Assembly (NCBI GenBank): GCA_030041385.1
Contig: JASHNY010000069.1
Span: forward strand, 1 to 43,884
Origin: Alphaproteobacteria bacterium
GTDB taxonomy: Bacteria; Pseudomonadota; Alphaproteobacteria; ATCC43930; CGMCC-115725
DNA length: 43,884 bases
Direction: 5' to 3'
The notes below the pieces were generated by a model. That model was not told the origin of the DNA. It made no database searches and saw only the letters and a list, made by a program, of their open reading frames with translations. This document shows positions 18,112 to 25,337 of this stretch, piece by piece (the stretch's first letter is position 1; every line of letters starts with the position of its first letter). The translations under genes were made by a program, and so were the position numbers.

Positions 18112-18138
18112 CTGCCGGTCCGCCGCGCGGACCGGCAG
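18112..18138 (+). terminator. Hairpin downstream of the CBS–BON gene
   Basis: A perfect 10-bp inverted repeat, CTGCCGGTCC and GGACCGGCAG, with a 7-nt loop, 20 bp after the stop codon. No T-run follows, so it is either a weak terminator or an mRNA 3'-end stabiliser. Confidence 0.55.
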
Positions 18139-18237
18139 CGAGCGCGGCGTGCGCTCGTGCGGCGCCGATAGACCTTTTCTATTGCCCGTTAAAAAGCGGT
18201 TCGGTGACCATGCCTCGGCGAGGCGACATCCTGAGCC

Positions 18238-18333
18238 ATGCTCGACAAGCTCAACTACCTGATCGCACTGGCGCAGGAGCAGCATTTCGGGCGCAGCCGA
18301 GGCCTGCGGCGTTACCCAGCCGACCCCTCGACG
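18238..18333 (+). pseudogene. N-terminal remnant of a LysR-type regulator
   Basis: From ATG 18238 the frame reads MLDKLNYLIALAQEQHFGR, the first helix of the LysR DNA-binding domain. After the Arg the frame breaks; shifting by one base gives AAEACGVTQPT, the next part of the same helix-turn-helix. The homology then ends, so the rest of the ~300-aa protein is gone. A frameshifted stump, not a functional gene. It lies in the ~500-bp stretch between the CBS gene and the small membrane protein, which otherwise holds only a hairpin and the shared 19-nt motif. Confidence 0.7.
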
Positions 18334-18452
18334 GCGGCGGCGCCGGGCTCGACCCGCCGGTGCGCCGGGCCGTCAAAACCCTCGCCCCGCCGCGCTGACG
18401 ACCGGCCCGAACTTTCCCCCTCTTGCCGGGGCCGCTCCTTCGGCACCGCCGC

Positions 18453-18471
18453 TTTTGCCGAAACTGCATAG
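18453..18471 (+). promoter_or_regulatory. Shared upstream motif, copy A
   Basis: TTTTGCCGAAACTGCATAG, 119 bp before the ATG of the small membrane protein at 18591. Identical over 20 nt (including the following C) to copy C at 23325. Candidate operator or promoter element of the sulfatase transcription unit; binding factor unknown, the two nearby AraC proteins are natural candidates. Confidence 0.6.
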
Positions 18472-18590
18472 CGCGGTCGCATCGCAAGTTCTTTGATCGG
18501 GAGGTACCGATCGGCGGCGCTGGCTCTCCAGCCGATCTGCCGCAACCGGAGGCGGTTTCGGTTGCGCCATTCGATGCGGCGGGAACGACG

Positions 18591-19085
18591 ATGACGCACC
18601 CCAGCCCCCATGCGTTGGGACTTACGGCATGGCTGGTCATCTTCTCATTCGCGTTCCTCGCTGTTGCCGGGCTGATCTGGCACGGCATTACCGAGGAGAC
18701 GTTTGAACGCCTCTGGCAAAACCTGATCGATCGCCCGAACCGGCAGATGGCGTTTCGCTTCATTCTGCAGCCGTCGATGGCGGCCATCTTTGCCGTTCGT
18801 CATGGCATCAGCGACGCGCGAAGCAATCGCACACCGTATCTTTGGACAATTATTCGGGTCCCGGGACGGCGCGTCGAGCGGTTGCGCGAGGGGCTGAACG
18901 CCACCGCCAAAATCATGCTGGTCGCGTTGGTGATCGACATCGCCTACCAGGCGCTTGAGCTGAAGACGCTCTACCCGGTCGAGGCCCTGATCATCGCTCT
19001 GCTGCTCGCGTTTATTCCGTATGTCCTGCTCAGGGGGCTTGTCGCGCGGGTGGCGCGGGCGGCCGGCATCACGTCACATGGCTAG
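18591..19085 (+). CDS. Hypothetical membrane protein
   Basis: 164 aa from ATG 18591; earlier in-frame starts only add low-complexity sequence. One hydrophobic helix near the N-terminus (LTAWLVIFSFAFLAVAGLIW) and two near the C-terminus (IMLVALVIDIAYQALELKTL then ALIIALLLAFIPYVLLRGL), so an inner-membrane protein. The middle has a conserved-looking stretch FRFILQPSMAAIFAVRHGIS followed by DARSNRTPYLW, which I recall from unnamed proteins next to sulfatase genes in other alphaproteobacteria. First gene of a probable operon with the DUF202 protein (40 bp on) and the sulfatase. Function unknown. Confidence 0.75.
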   Translation: MTHPSPHALGLTAWLVIFSFAFLAVAGLIWHGITEETFERLWQNLIDRPNRQMAFRFILQPSMAAIFAVRHGISDARSNRTPYLWTIIRVPGRRVERLREGLNATAKIMLVALVIDIAYQALELKTLYPVEALIIALLLAFIPYVLLRGLVARVARAAGITSHG

Positions 19086-19125
19086 CGCAGAGCCGCTCGC
19101 TTGAGAATTTAAAAAGGCCACTCCG

Positions 19126-19551
19126 ATGGCAGACGACAGCAGGAGATTTGAAGTCCGAGCGACAGCAGACAGCCATTTTGGCTGGCTTAGAACGCGACTC
19201 AATCTCGAAAATACGATGATGGCTTGGGTACGAACATCAGTTTCTTTAATAGGATTTGGCTTCGCTATCGTCCAGTTTTTGGATCGGCTGCGTCAATCCT
19301 CGGAACGCCCCCTCGGTCATCCTCGGGCGCCAGAGTATCTGGGGATGGCGCTGATCGCTTGCGGCGTCGCGGCTTTGGTCATCGCGATCTGGCAGTACCG
19401 GTGGATGGTCCGCTACCTGAGAAGCGGACCGTTCGTCCCGATCGCCGGGGTACCGGAGGGCAGGATGCAGTCTCCGCTCGTCGCGGTCGCGCTGTTTCTG
19501 ATCCTCGTCGGCGTTTTCGCCTTTTCCGCGGTGCTGTTGCGTCTCCCGTAG
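19126..19551 (+). CDS. YidH/DUF202-family membrane protein
   Basis: 141 aa. The N-terminal FGWLRTRLNLENTMMAWVRT then SVSLIGFGFAIVQF is the DUF202 signature: an acidic-basic amphipathic start, the helix with ANERT-like ENTMMAWVRT, then three membrane helices (the others near AALVIAIWQYRWMVRYL and LVAVALFLILVGVFAFSAVL). Function is unknown for the family. It sits between the small membrane protein and the sulfatase with short gaps (40 and 58 bp), suggesting a single unit. The 40 bp before it are unusually A/T-rich with TTTAAAAAGG. Confidence 0.88.
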   Translation: MADDSRRFEVRATADSHFGWLRTRLNLENTMMAWVRTSVSLIGFGFAIVQFLDRLRQSSERPLGHPRAPEYLGMALIACGVAALVIAIWQYRWMVRYLRSGPFVPIAGVPEGRMQSPLVAVALFLILVGVFAFSAVLLRLP

Positions 19552-19609
19552 CCGCAACCCCGGCAGGCCCGGGTTGCGCGCATTCGACATTCGGCAAAAG
19601 GAGATCGAG

Positions 19610-21106
19610 ATGGCTCAAGCAGGCAAGCCCAACATCCTCGTGCTGTGGGGTGACGATATCGGCTGGTGGAACATCAGCTACAACAATCGCGGCCAAATGG
19701 GATATCGAACCCCCAATATCGATCGGCTTGGCATCGAAGGCGCCACGTTCACCGATTACTATGGCCAGCAGAGCTGCACCGCCGGCCGCGCCGCGTTCAT
19801 CACAGGGCAAAACCCGATCCGCACCGGCCTCACCAAGGTTGGGATGCCCGGGGCCGATCTCGGCATTCGCCCCGAAGATCCAACGATCGCCGAATTGCTC
19901 AAGCCGCTGGGCTACGCGGCCGGCCAGTTCGGCAAAAACCACCTCGGCGACAAGGATGAATTTCTTCCCACCGTCCACGGCTTCGACGAGTTTTTCGGCA
20001 ACCTTTATCATCTCAACGCCGAGGAAGAACCGGAAAACCCGGACTATCCGCGCGATCCGGCGTTCAAGCAGCGCTTCGGCCCGCGTGGCGTCCTCCACAG
20101 CTGGGCCGACGGCAAAGGCGGCCAGAGGATCGAAGACACCGGTCCGCTCAACAGGAAGCGGATGGAAACGATCGATGAAGAGGTGACGCAGCACGCCCTT
20201 GCCTACATCGACAAGGCCCACAAAGAGGGCAGACCCTTCTTCCTGTGGTACAACACGACGGCCATGCACTTCAGAACGCATTGCGCCGCAAAGCATAAAG
20301 GGAAAAGCGGAGGACAGGGCGACTATAACGACGTCATGGTGGCGCACGACGAAAACATCGGCGTGATGCTGGCCAAGCTCGACGAGTTGGGCATTGCCGA
20401 CAATACAATCGTAATGTACTCGACCGACAACGGACCGCACTACAACAGCTGGCCCGATGCCGGGATTACCCCGTTTCGCAGCGAGAAAAACACCAATTGG
20501 GAGGGCGGCTGGCGCGTTCCGATCTTTGTGCGCTGGCCCGGCACGATCAAGCCGGGCACCGTCTACAACGACGTCGCCTCCCATCAGGATTGGCTGCCGA
20601 CTTTTCTCGCCGCGGCGGGAGACCCCGACATCTGCGAAAAGCTCCTGAACGGCCATCAGATCGGCGACAGGACCTATAAGGTGCACATCGACGGGTTCAA
20701 TCTGCTGCCCTATCTAAGCGGTGCGACGAAGGAGAGCCCAAGAAAGTTCTTTTTCTACATCAGCGACGACGGCGACATCTTGGCGATCCGCATTGGCGAC
20801 TGGAAAACAGTGCTCATGGAGCAGCGGGCAGAGCAATTGATGTGCTGGCTTGAGCCATTCGTGAAACTGAGAGCGCCGAAGATCTTCAATCTCCGTCGCG
20901 ATCCGTTCGAGCGGGCCGACCAAAATTCCAACACGTATTGGGATTGGATGATTTCTCGCGTCTATATCCTCTATGGCATGCAGGAAATTGTCGCGCAGCA
21001 GATCGAGGACTTCGTTAAATATCCGCCGCGGCAGAAGCCGGCCTCCTTCAACCTGGATGCGGTACTCCGCCAGATCGAGGCCGCGGCCGGCAGCGGTTCC
21101 CATTAG
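19610..21106 (+). CDS. Arylsulfatase-type sulfatase, cytoplasmic
   Basis: 498 aa from ATG 19610 with AAAAGGAG in front. Hydrolyses sulfate (or phosphonate-like) esters. N-terminal ILVLWGDDIGWW supplies the metal-binding Asp pair (D15, D16). The signature is SCTAGRAAFITGQ: C56 would be converted to formylglycine, but the consensus C-x-P-x-R is C-T-A-G-R here, with Ala in place of Pro. Later NKNHLG-like GKNHLGDK, YNTTAMH, and STDNGPHYNSWPDAGITPF supply the other active-site residues. There is no signal peptide although many such enzymes are exported, so the protein probably stays in the cytoplasm. No sulfatase-modifying enzyme gene is in the window. Substrate unknown. Confidence 0.92.
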   Translation: MAQAGKPNILVLWGDDIGWWNISYNNRGQMGYRTPNIDRLGIEGATFTDYYGQQSCTAGRAAFITGQNPIRTGLTKVGMPGADLGIRPEDPTIAELLKPLGYAAGQFGKNHLGDKDEFLPTVHGFDEFFGNLYHLNAEEEPENPDYPRDPAFKQRFGPRGVLHSWADGKGGQRIEDTGPLNRKRMETIDEEVTQHALAYIDKAHKEGRPFFLWYNTTAMHFRTHCAAKHKGKSGGQGDYNDVMVAHDENIGVMLAKLDELGIADNTIVMYSTDNGPHYNSWPDAGITPFRSEKNTNWEGGWRVPIFVRWPGTIKPGTVYNDVASHQDWLPTFLAAAGDPDICEKLLNGHQIGDRTYKVHIDGFNLLPYLSGATKESPRKFFFYISDDGDILAIRIGDWKTVLMEQRAEQLMCWLEPFVKLRAPKIFNLRRDPFERADQNSNTYWDWMISRVYILYGMQEIVAQQIEDFVKYPPRQKPASFNLDAVLRQIEAAAGSGSH

Positions 21107-21137
21107 GGGCCGCTGCCCGCTCGGCCAGGGCGGAAAG

Positions 21138-21156
21138 TTTCGCCGAAACTGAATAG
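21138..21156 (+). promoter_or_regulatory. Shared upstream motif, copy B
   Basis: TTTCGCCGAAACTGAATAG, 84 bp before the first AraC gene. In this copy the left side makes a perfect 15-bp palindrome, AGTTTCGCCGAAACT, centred on one C, which suggests a dimeric binding site. Confidence 0.6.
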
Positions 21157-21240
21157 ACCGCGCCCGAGTTTCCGTCTGCCATCACGACAAATAGCGCTGC
21201 CGCGCTGTTGCGTCGTGGGGTCTTGCAGGGCAGGCGATCG

Positions 21241-22233
21241 ATGCCAGAGAGCCTCTCAGCGGCATTCAGCGAACCCGAGGATTTCGCCGCCGCGATGCGC
21301 CCGGAAGGCTACCTTAATTTCTTCGTCGCCACCCCAAAGCAGTTTCGCGCCCGGCTGACGCAGGTCTCGCTCAACGAAATCCGCCTGACCGCCGTGGAGG
21401 AGCGGACATCTCGGGTCGCCTTCGTCTCGGTTCCGGTCGACGCTTTTCTGATCACGTTTTCGATTGGGAGCACGAAGGCACCGGTTTTCAGCGGCATGCG
21501 GATCAGGGAGCTGGAGTTTGTGACCGTAGGCCCCGGTGAGCAGTTCCATGCCCGTACGGATGGCCCTTCGCATTGGGGAACGATCAGGCTGTCGACCGGC
21601 GGTCTTTCGGATTATGGCGCTGCGCTCGTCGACGGCGCGTTTCACATTCCGCGCGGCGCACGACGCTGGCGGCCGCCGGCGAAGATGGCTCGGGATTTGC
21701 GAAGCCTTCACGCCGCGGCCATGCGCATGGCCGCACAGCACCCGCAGGCCCTGGTCGACGCGGAAGCGGCGCATGGTCTGGAGCAGCAATTGGTGCATGC
21801 CGTATTGGGGTGTTTCTCGGGACTGTTACCCGAGGAGGAGACCCACACGCAGAAACAGAACCGGAGGACCATGCTTCATTTCGAGCAAGTCCTCGGGCGC
21901 GCCAAAAGCAGGAGACCCTCGCTATCGGAGATTTGCGCCGAACTCCGAGTGTCGGAGCGGTATCTTCGCCGGCTTTGCGCGGAGCATCTGGGAATGAGTC
22001 CCGCAGCCTATGACCGCCTCCGCCGGATGTGGCTGGCGCGCCGGGGGCTGCGCGGCCCTGCGGCGCCGCCGACAAGCGTCTCGAAGGTTGCGCGTGATAA
22101 CGGTTTCAACGACCTCGGTCGGTTCGCGGTAAATTATCGTCGGACGTTTGGCGAATTGCCGTCGGCTACCTTGCACCGAAGTCGAATACGATCTACGCTT
22201 CATATCAGCGCACAGGTGAGCGCAGTCTCATAA
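21241..22233 (+). CDS. AraC-family transcriptional regulator
   Basis: 330 aa from ATG 21241. An N-terminal ligand or sensory domain of about 210 residues (YLNFFVATPKQFRARLTQVS, VGPGEQFHARTDGPSHWGTI) precedes a C-terminal double helix-turn-helix: PSLSEICAELRVSERYLRRL then CAEHLGMSPAAYDRLRRM, and SVSKVARDNGFNDLGRFAVN then YRRTFGELPSATL. The tail after the second HTH matches the AraC signature. The shared motif lies 84 bp upstream, so it may regulate its own gene. A second, related AraC gene follows. Inducer unknown. Confidence 0.93.
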   Translation: MPESLSAAFSEPEDFAAAMRPEGYLNFFVATPKQFRARLTQVSLNEIRLTAVEERTSRVAFVSVPVDAFLITFSIGSTKAPVFSGMRIRELEFVTVGPGEQFHARTDGPSHWGTIRLSTGGLSDYGAALVDGAFHIPRGARRWRPPAKMARDLRSLHAAAMRMAAQHPQALVDAEAAHGLEQQLVHAVLGCFSGLLPEEETHTQKQNRRTMLHFEQVLGRAKSRRPSLSEICAELRVSERYLRRLCAEHLGMSPAAYDRLRRMWLARRGLRGPAAPPTSVSKVARDNGFNDLGRFAVNYRRTFGELPSATLHRSRIRSTLHISAQVSAVS

Positions 22234-22249
22234 TCGTCTCACAATCGCC
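22228..22249 (+). promoter_or_regulatory. Tandem 11-bp direct repeat upstream of the second AraC gene
   Basis: TCATAATCGTC followed directly by TCACAATCGCC, nine of eleven bases identical, about one helical turn apart, then AATTAAAAAGCGG. AraC/XylS proteins commonly bind directly repeated half-sites, so this is a candidate operator for one of the two AraC proteins. It overlaps the end of the first AraC gene. Confidence 0.4.
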
Positions 22250-22315
22250 AATTAAAAAGCGGCCCCGCGGGAGGACTTCGCAAGATGTCATGATCATCCG
22301 TGCAAGGAGGCAACG

Positions 22316-23266
22316 ATGCCTACGAGCTCGGTTCGTGCATTTATCGACCCCGACGAATACGCATCGGCGATGCGGCAGGGCACGGTGGGAATCACGGTCG
22401 TGCAAGGTGGCCATTTCGCCGCCAAGCTCAGCCGTATCGAACTGCACCGGCTCTGGATGCAGCGGTTTTCGACAAGCGCGGCATGGACGTCGCACATCGA
22501 TTACTGGGGCGGGCAGGTCACGATTGCGTTTCAGACGCAATTCGGACCGAACATGACCCGAAATGGTCACGAATGCGCCTATGACAGCATTTCCCGGCTA
22601 AGCGCCAGCCAGAGCTATTACCTTCGTGCAGTCAATGCAGCTTCCTACGGCACGGTGTCGCTTCCGATCGACGAAATGGCCTCTTTTGGTGCGGTCGTTA
22701 GCGGCCCCGACCCGAAGGCGGCGAACGATCACCTGACGATCCTCACGCCCGCGCCGTCGGCGCTGCGAAAGCTGCGGCGATTGCATGCAGCCGCCGGTCA
22801 TCTCGCCGAGGACGCCCCGGCGGTTCTCGCGCATCCGGAAGCGGCGCGAGGTCTCGAACAGGCCCTGATCGAGGCCATGTTGGCCTGCCTGCACGGCAGC
22901 GAAGCCGAAGAGGACAGGGCAGCGAAAAGACGGCACGCCGCGATCATGCGGAGATTTCATCGGGCGATCGAGCAATTCGGCGATCAGCCGGTGTACATTC
23001 CCGAACTCTGCAAAGAGATCGGGGTGTCGGAACGCACGCTCAGGGCCTGCTGCGACGAGCATCTGGGCATGAGCCCCAAGCACTATCTGCTGCTGCGGCG
23101 AATGCACATGGTGCGGCGGGCACTGCACACCGCGGCACCGTCCGCAACCACGGTTACCGAGATCGCCACCCGCTACGGTTTCTGGCAATTCGGCCGGCTC
23201 GCCGTCGAATACAAGGCGCTGTTCGGCGAACCCCCCTCCGCCACGCTGGCCCGCCCCACGCACTGA
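22316..23266 (+). CDS. AraC-family transcriptional regulator, second copy
   Basis: 316 aa with a strong ribosome site (AAGGAGG, six bases before ATG 22316). Same architecture as its upstream neighbour: sensory domain (FIDPDEYASAMRQGTVGITV, ELHRLWMQRFSTSAAWTSHI) and C-terminal AraC HTH pair (VYIPELCKEIGVSERTLRAC, DEHLGMSPKHYLLLRRMHM; TVTEIATRYGFWQFGRLAVE, YKALFGEPPSATL). The two proteins are clearly paralogous over the HTH and recognisably so in the helical linker (LRSLHAAAMRMA/LRRLHAAAGHLA), so a tandem duplication is likely. The N-terminal halves differ enough to allow separate signals. Confidence 0.93.
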   Translation: MPTSSVRAFIDPDEYASAMRQGTVGITVVQGGHFAAKLSRIELHRLWMQRFSTSAAWTSHIDYWGGQVTIAFQTQFGPNMTRNGHECAYDSISRLSASQSYYLRAVNAASYGTVSLPIDEMASFGAVVSGPDPKAANDHLTILTPAPSALRKLRRLHAAAGHLAEDAPAVLAHPEAARGLEQALIEAMLACLHGSEAEEDRAAKRRHAAIMRRFHRAIEQFGDQPVYIPELCKEIGVSERTLRACCDEHLGMSPKHYLLLRRMHMVRRALHTAAPSATTVTEIATRYGFWQFGRLAVEYKALFGEPPSATLARPTH

Positions 23267-23324
23267 CACGCGCCGCTCGAAAAGGCGCATTTCCGCCGCA
23301 GGTCGGTCCGGCGCGCCGTTTCAT

Positions 23325-23343
23325 TTTTGCCGAAACTGCATAG
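23325..23343 (+). promoter_or_regulatory. Shared upstream motif, copy C
   Basis: TTTTGCCGAAACTGCATAG, identical to copy A, 150 bp before the membrane-protein start at 23494. Confidence 0.6.
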
Positions 23344-23493
23344 CTCTGCGAACTCGCCGTTCGCACCATGCGCCGACCTCGCGCGTGCGGATGCGATCGA
23401 TCCCGATCATCCGATCACGCCCGAGGATCGTCTCCACCTCGCGATGGCGCGGCAACAAGCGACAAGGAGCGAGCCTTCCGGGAGCCCCTTTCG

Positions 23494-24093
23494 ATGTCCG
23501 ATGACCCAGCCCTGGCAGCGACCCGATCCGCCGAACCCGACGGTCAACCCGGCGGTCATGGGCAAGGCGTCCGCACCCGCGTCGCGGAGGAAGTGAAGCG
23601 GTTTCTGATCATGTTTCTCTACCTCTGGTTATGGTCCATCCTTTTCGAGGTATACCGCTTCGTCGTTCTTCGGCAGGCCGGTATCAACGCGGTGTCGGAG
23701 GGCTTTGCCTTCGTCAACGCCCTGGTCCTGGCGAAAGTCATGCTGATTGCGGAAGATCTGAAGCTGGGCCGCCGCTGGCTGCGGCCGGAGCCTCTGATTT
23801 ATCCGATCCTCGGCGAGTCGATCATCTTCGCGGTCGTGTTCATCGTGTTCCACGTGGCCGAGCACGTGGTGATCGGGCTGTTCAAGGGAGAGACTATTGC
23901 CACCAGCGTCCCGGCAATCGGTGGCGGCGGGCTTGCGGGCCTGCTCGCCGTCGCCTTGATCTATTTCGTCGCCCTCGTCCCGTTTTTTGCCGTCCGAAAC
24001 GTCGGTCGCGAGCTGGGCGAAGGCCGGCTGAAGGCAATGCTGTTCGGCGGCCCAAATGGCTCCGCTGAACAGCCGCTGCATCTTTCGTCATAG
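23494..24093 (+). CDS. Hypothetical multi-pass membrane protein
   Basis: 199 aa from ATG 23494. After a hydrophilic 30-residue N-terminus come about four hydrophobic segments (FLIMFLYLWLWSILFEVYRF, AFVNALVLAKVMLIAEDL, IFAVVFIVFHVAEHVVIGLF, LAGLLAVALIYFVALVPFFA) and a short soluble tail. No enzyme motif is visible; His155-containing helix FHVAEHVVIGLF and EDLKLGRRW are the most conserved-looking parts. It has its own copy of the shared motif and is flanked by the AraC pair and the outer-membrane protein gene, so a role in envelope response is inferred from context only. Confidence 0.8.
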   Translation: MSDDPALAATRSAEPDGQPGGHGQGVRTRVAEEVKRFLIMFLYLWLWSILFEVYRFVVLRQAGINAVSEGFAFVNALVLAKVMLIAEDLKLGRRWLRPEPLIYPILGESIIFAVVFIVFHVAEHVVIGLFKGETIATSVPAIGGGGLAGLLAVALIYFVALVPFFAVRNVGRELGEGRLKAMLFGGPNGSAEQPLHLSS

Positions 24094-24257
24094 CCAGACG
24101 CCCGCCGTAATCGGTGATCCGAAATTCGCCGTACGGAAGCGGCGCCTGAGGGCGCCAAAGCCGGGCTGACGAGCCGGGCGGCGCCTGCCCGGATCCCGGC
24201 CCTTCAAAGAAAACCTAATGATTCGATCCGCTTAGAAACAAACGGCCCGAGCGGGAA

Positions 24258-24276
24258 ATTCGCCGAAATTGCATAG
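24258..24276 (+). promoter_or_regulatory. Shared upstream motif, copy D
   Basis: ATTCGCCGAAATTGCATAG, the most divergent copy, 110 bp before the outer-membrane protein start. The stretch between the membrane protein gene and this one (about 290 bp) otherwise shows only GC-rich hairpins, including GGCGCC–tgag–GGCGCC. Confidence 0.55.
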
Positions 24277-24386
24277 CCCGGATACCGAGCAGCAGGCACC
24301 ATTCCTTCAGGTAACGCGAAGTCGTCGCAACCGGCCGTTCCGCGGCGCCAGAAGCCGATGCTGCCTCAACGCACACGGAGCTGGAT

Positions 24387-25241
24387 GTGAACATTAAGTC
24401 CGCTGGCATCCCCCTCCGCCATCCCATAGGCTCGATGACGAGCCGGCTCATATTTTCCGCCGCCCTTGTGGCCGCAATGGTTCAATCGGCGACGGCGCAG
24501 CAGGCGGTCAACCCACCGGCTGTAGCGCCCGCCCCGCCCGCGACAGCGCTAGGACAAGGAATCGAAGTCCTGGCCACCCCGTATGTCTGGCTGCCCTGGG
24601 TGTCCTCCACCGTTCGGCCCTATAATACGGCAATATCCAGCGCCTCGACGACCACGGATCCCGGCACGATATACGACCATGTCACCTGGGTGCCCTTTAC
24701 GGGATCGGCTGAATTTCGCGATGGTCCTTACGGCGTCCTGCTGGATTACCTGCACGTCCCCCTTAAAACGGGAGTGAGCACCCGCAACATCCTGTTCAGC
24801 GGCGCAACGGCCGGATTGACCGAGGACGTTGGCACGGCGATGTTTCTTTATCGCCCGTTCGTTCAGCCCGACCAGTATGTCGATGTCGGATTGGGCGTAA
24901 GGGCCTGGGGCATCGCCGGCAACATCGCGCTCAATCGGGGCCTGTTGCCGGCTTTCACCGTGTCGACCGGCCTCGCCTGGGCGGACCCGCTGATCGGCGC
25001 CCGCTATCACCGCGAACTCGGCAACGGGTTCAGCGCGACCGCCTATGGCGATGTCGGCGGCTTTGGGGCCGGCGCGCATATCGACTGGCAGGTCGTCGCC
25101 ACGATCGACTACACGGTGAACTCGTGGATCGAGCTGCACGGCGGTTTCCGCAGCTTGAACTTCAACTATGGCGGCGCGCGGGCGGATTTCAGCGCCAACA
25201 TGTACGGCCCGATCCTCAGCGCCACCTTTCGCTTTTACTGA
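24387..25241 (+). CDS. Outer-membrane beta-barrel protein
   Basis: 284 aa from GTG 24387, with GGAG eight bases before. A signal peptide with hydrophobic core LIFSAALVAAMVQS and cleavage after ATA-QQ is visible (an internal ATG at 24435 would give a shorter, normal 21-aa signal). The mature part alternates short amphipathic strands with turns (VLATPYVWLPWVSSTV, FSATAYGDVGGFGAGAHIDW, IELHGGFRSLNFNYGG) and ends in LSATFRFY with a C-terminal aromatic residue, the usual BAM signal. A small monomeric barrel, porin or OmpW-like in size. Precise family not recognised. Followed 96 bp later by the pqi operon. Confidence 0.85.
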   Translation: MNIKSAGIPLRHPIGSMTSRLIFSAALVAAMVQSATAQQAVNPPAVAPAPPATALGQGIEVLATPYVWLPWVSSTVRPYNTAISSASTTTDPGTIYDHVTWVPFTGSAEFRDGPYGVLLDYLHVPLKTGVSTRNILFSGATAGLTEDVGTAMFLYRPFVQPDQYVDVGLGVRAWGIAGNIALNRGLLPAFTVSTGLAWADPLIGARYHRELGNGFSATAYGDVGGFGAGAHIDWQVVATIDYTVNSWIELHGGFRSLNFNYGGARADFSANMYGPILSATFRFY

Positions 25242-25265
25242 CGGCGACATCGAAGACGAGGTGCG

Positions 25266-25281
25266 GTCTGTTTAAACCGAC
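25266..25281 (+). promoter_or_regulatory. Palindrome upstream of the pqi operon
   Basis: GTCTGTTTAAACCGAC: the core GTTTAAAC is a perfect palindrome and the outer GTC/GAC also match, leaving one mismatched pair. 56 bp before the pqiB start; candidate operator. Confidence 0.4.
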
Positions 25282-25337
25282 AAGATAAAAATGCGGAGAA
25301 AGCGCCGAGCGACACGTGCAGAAATGGGAGACCCCCC

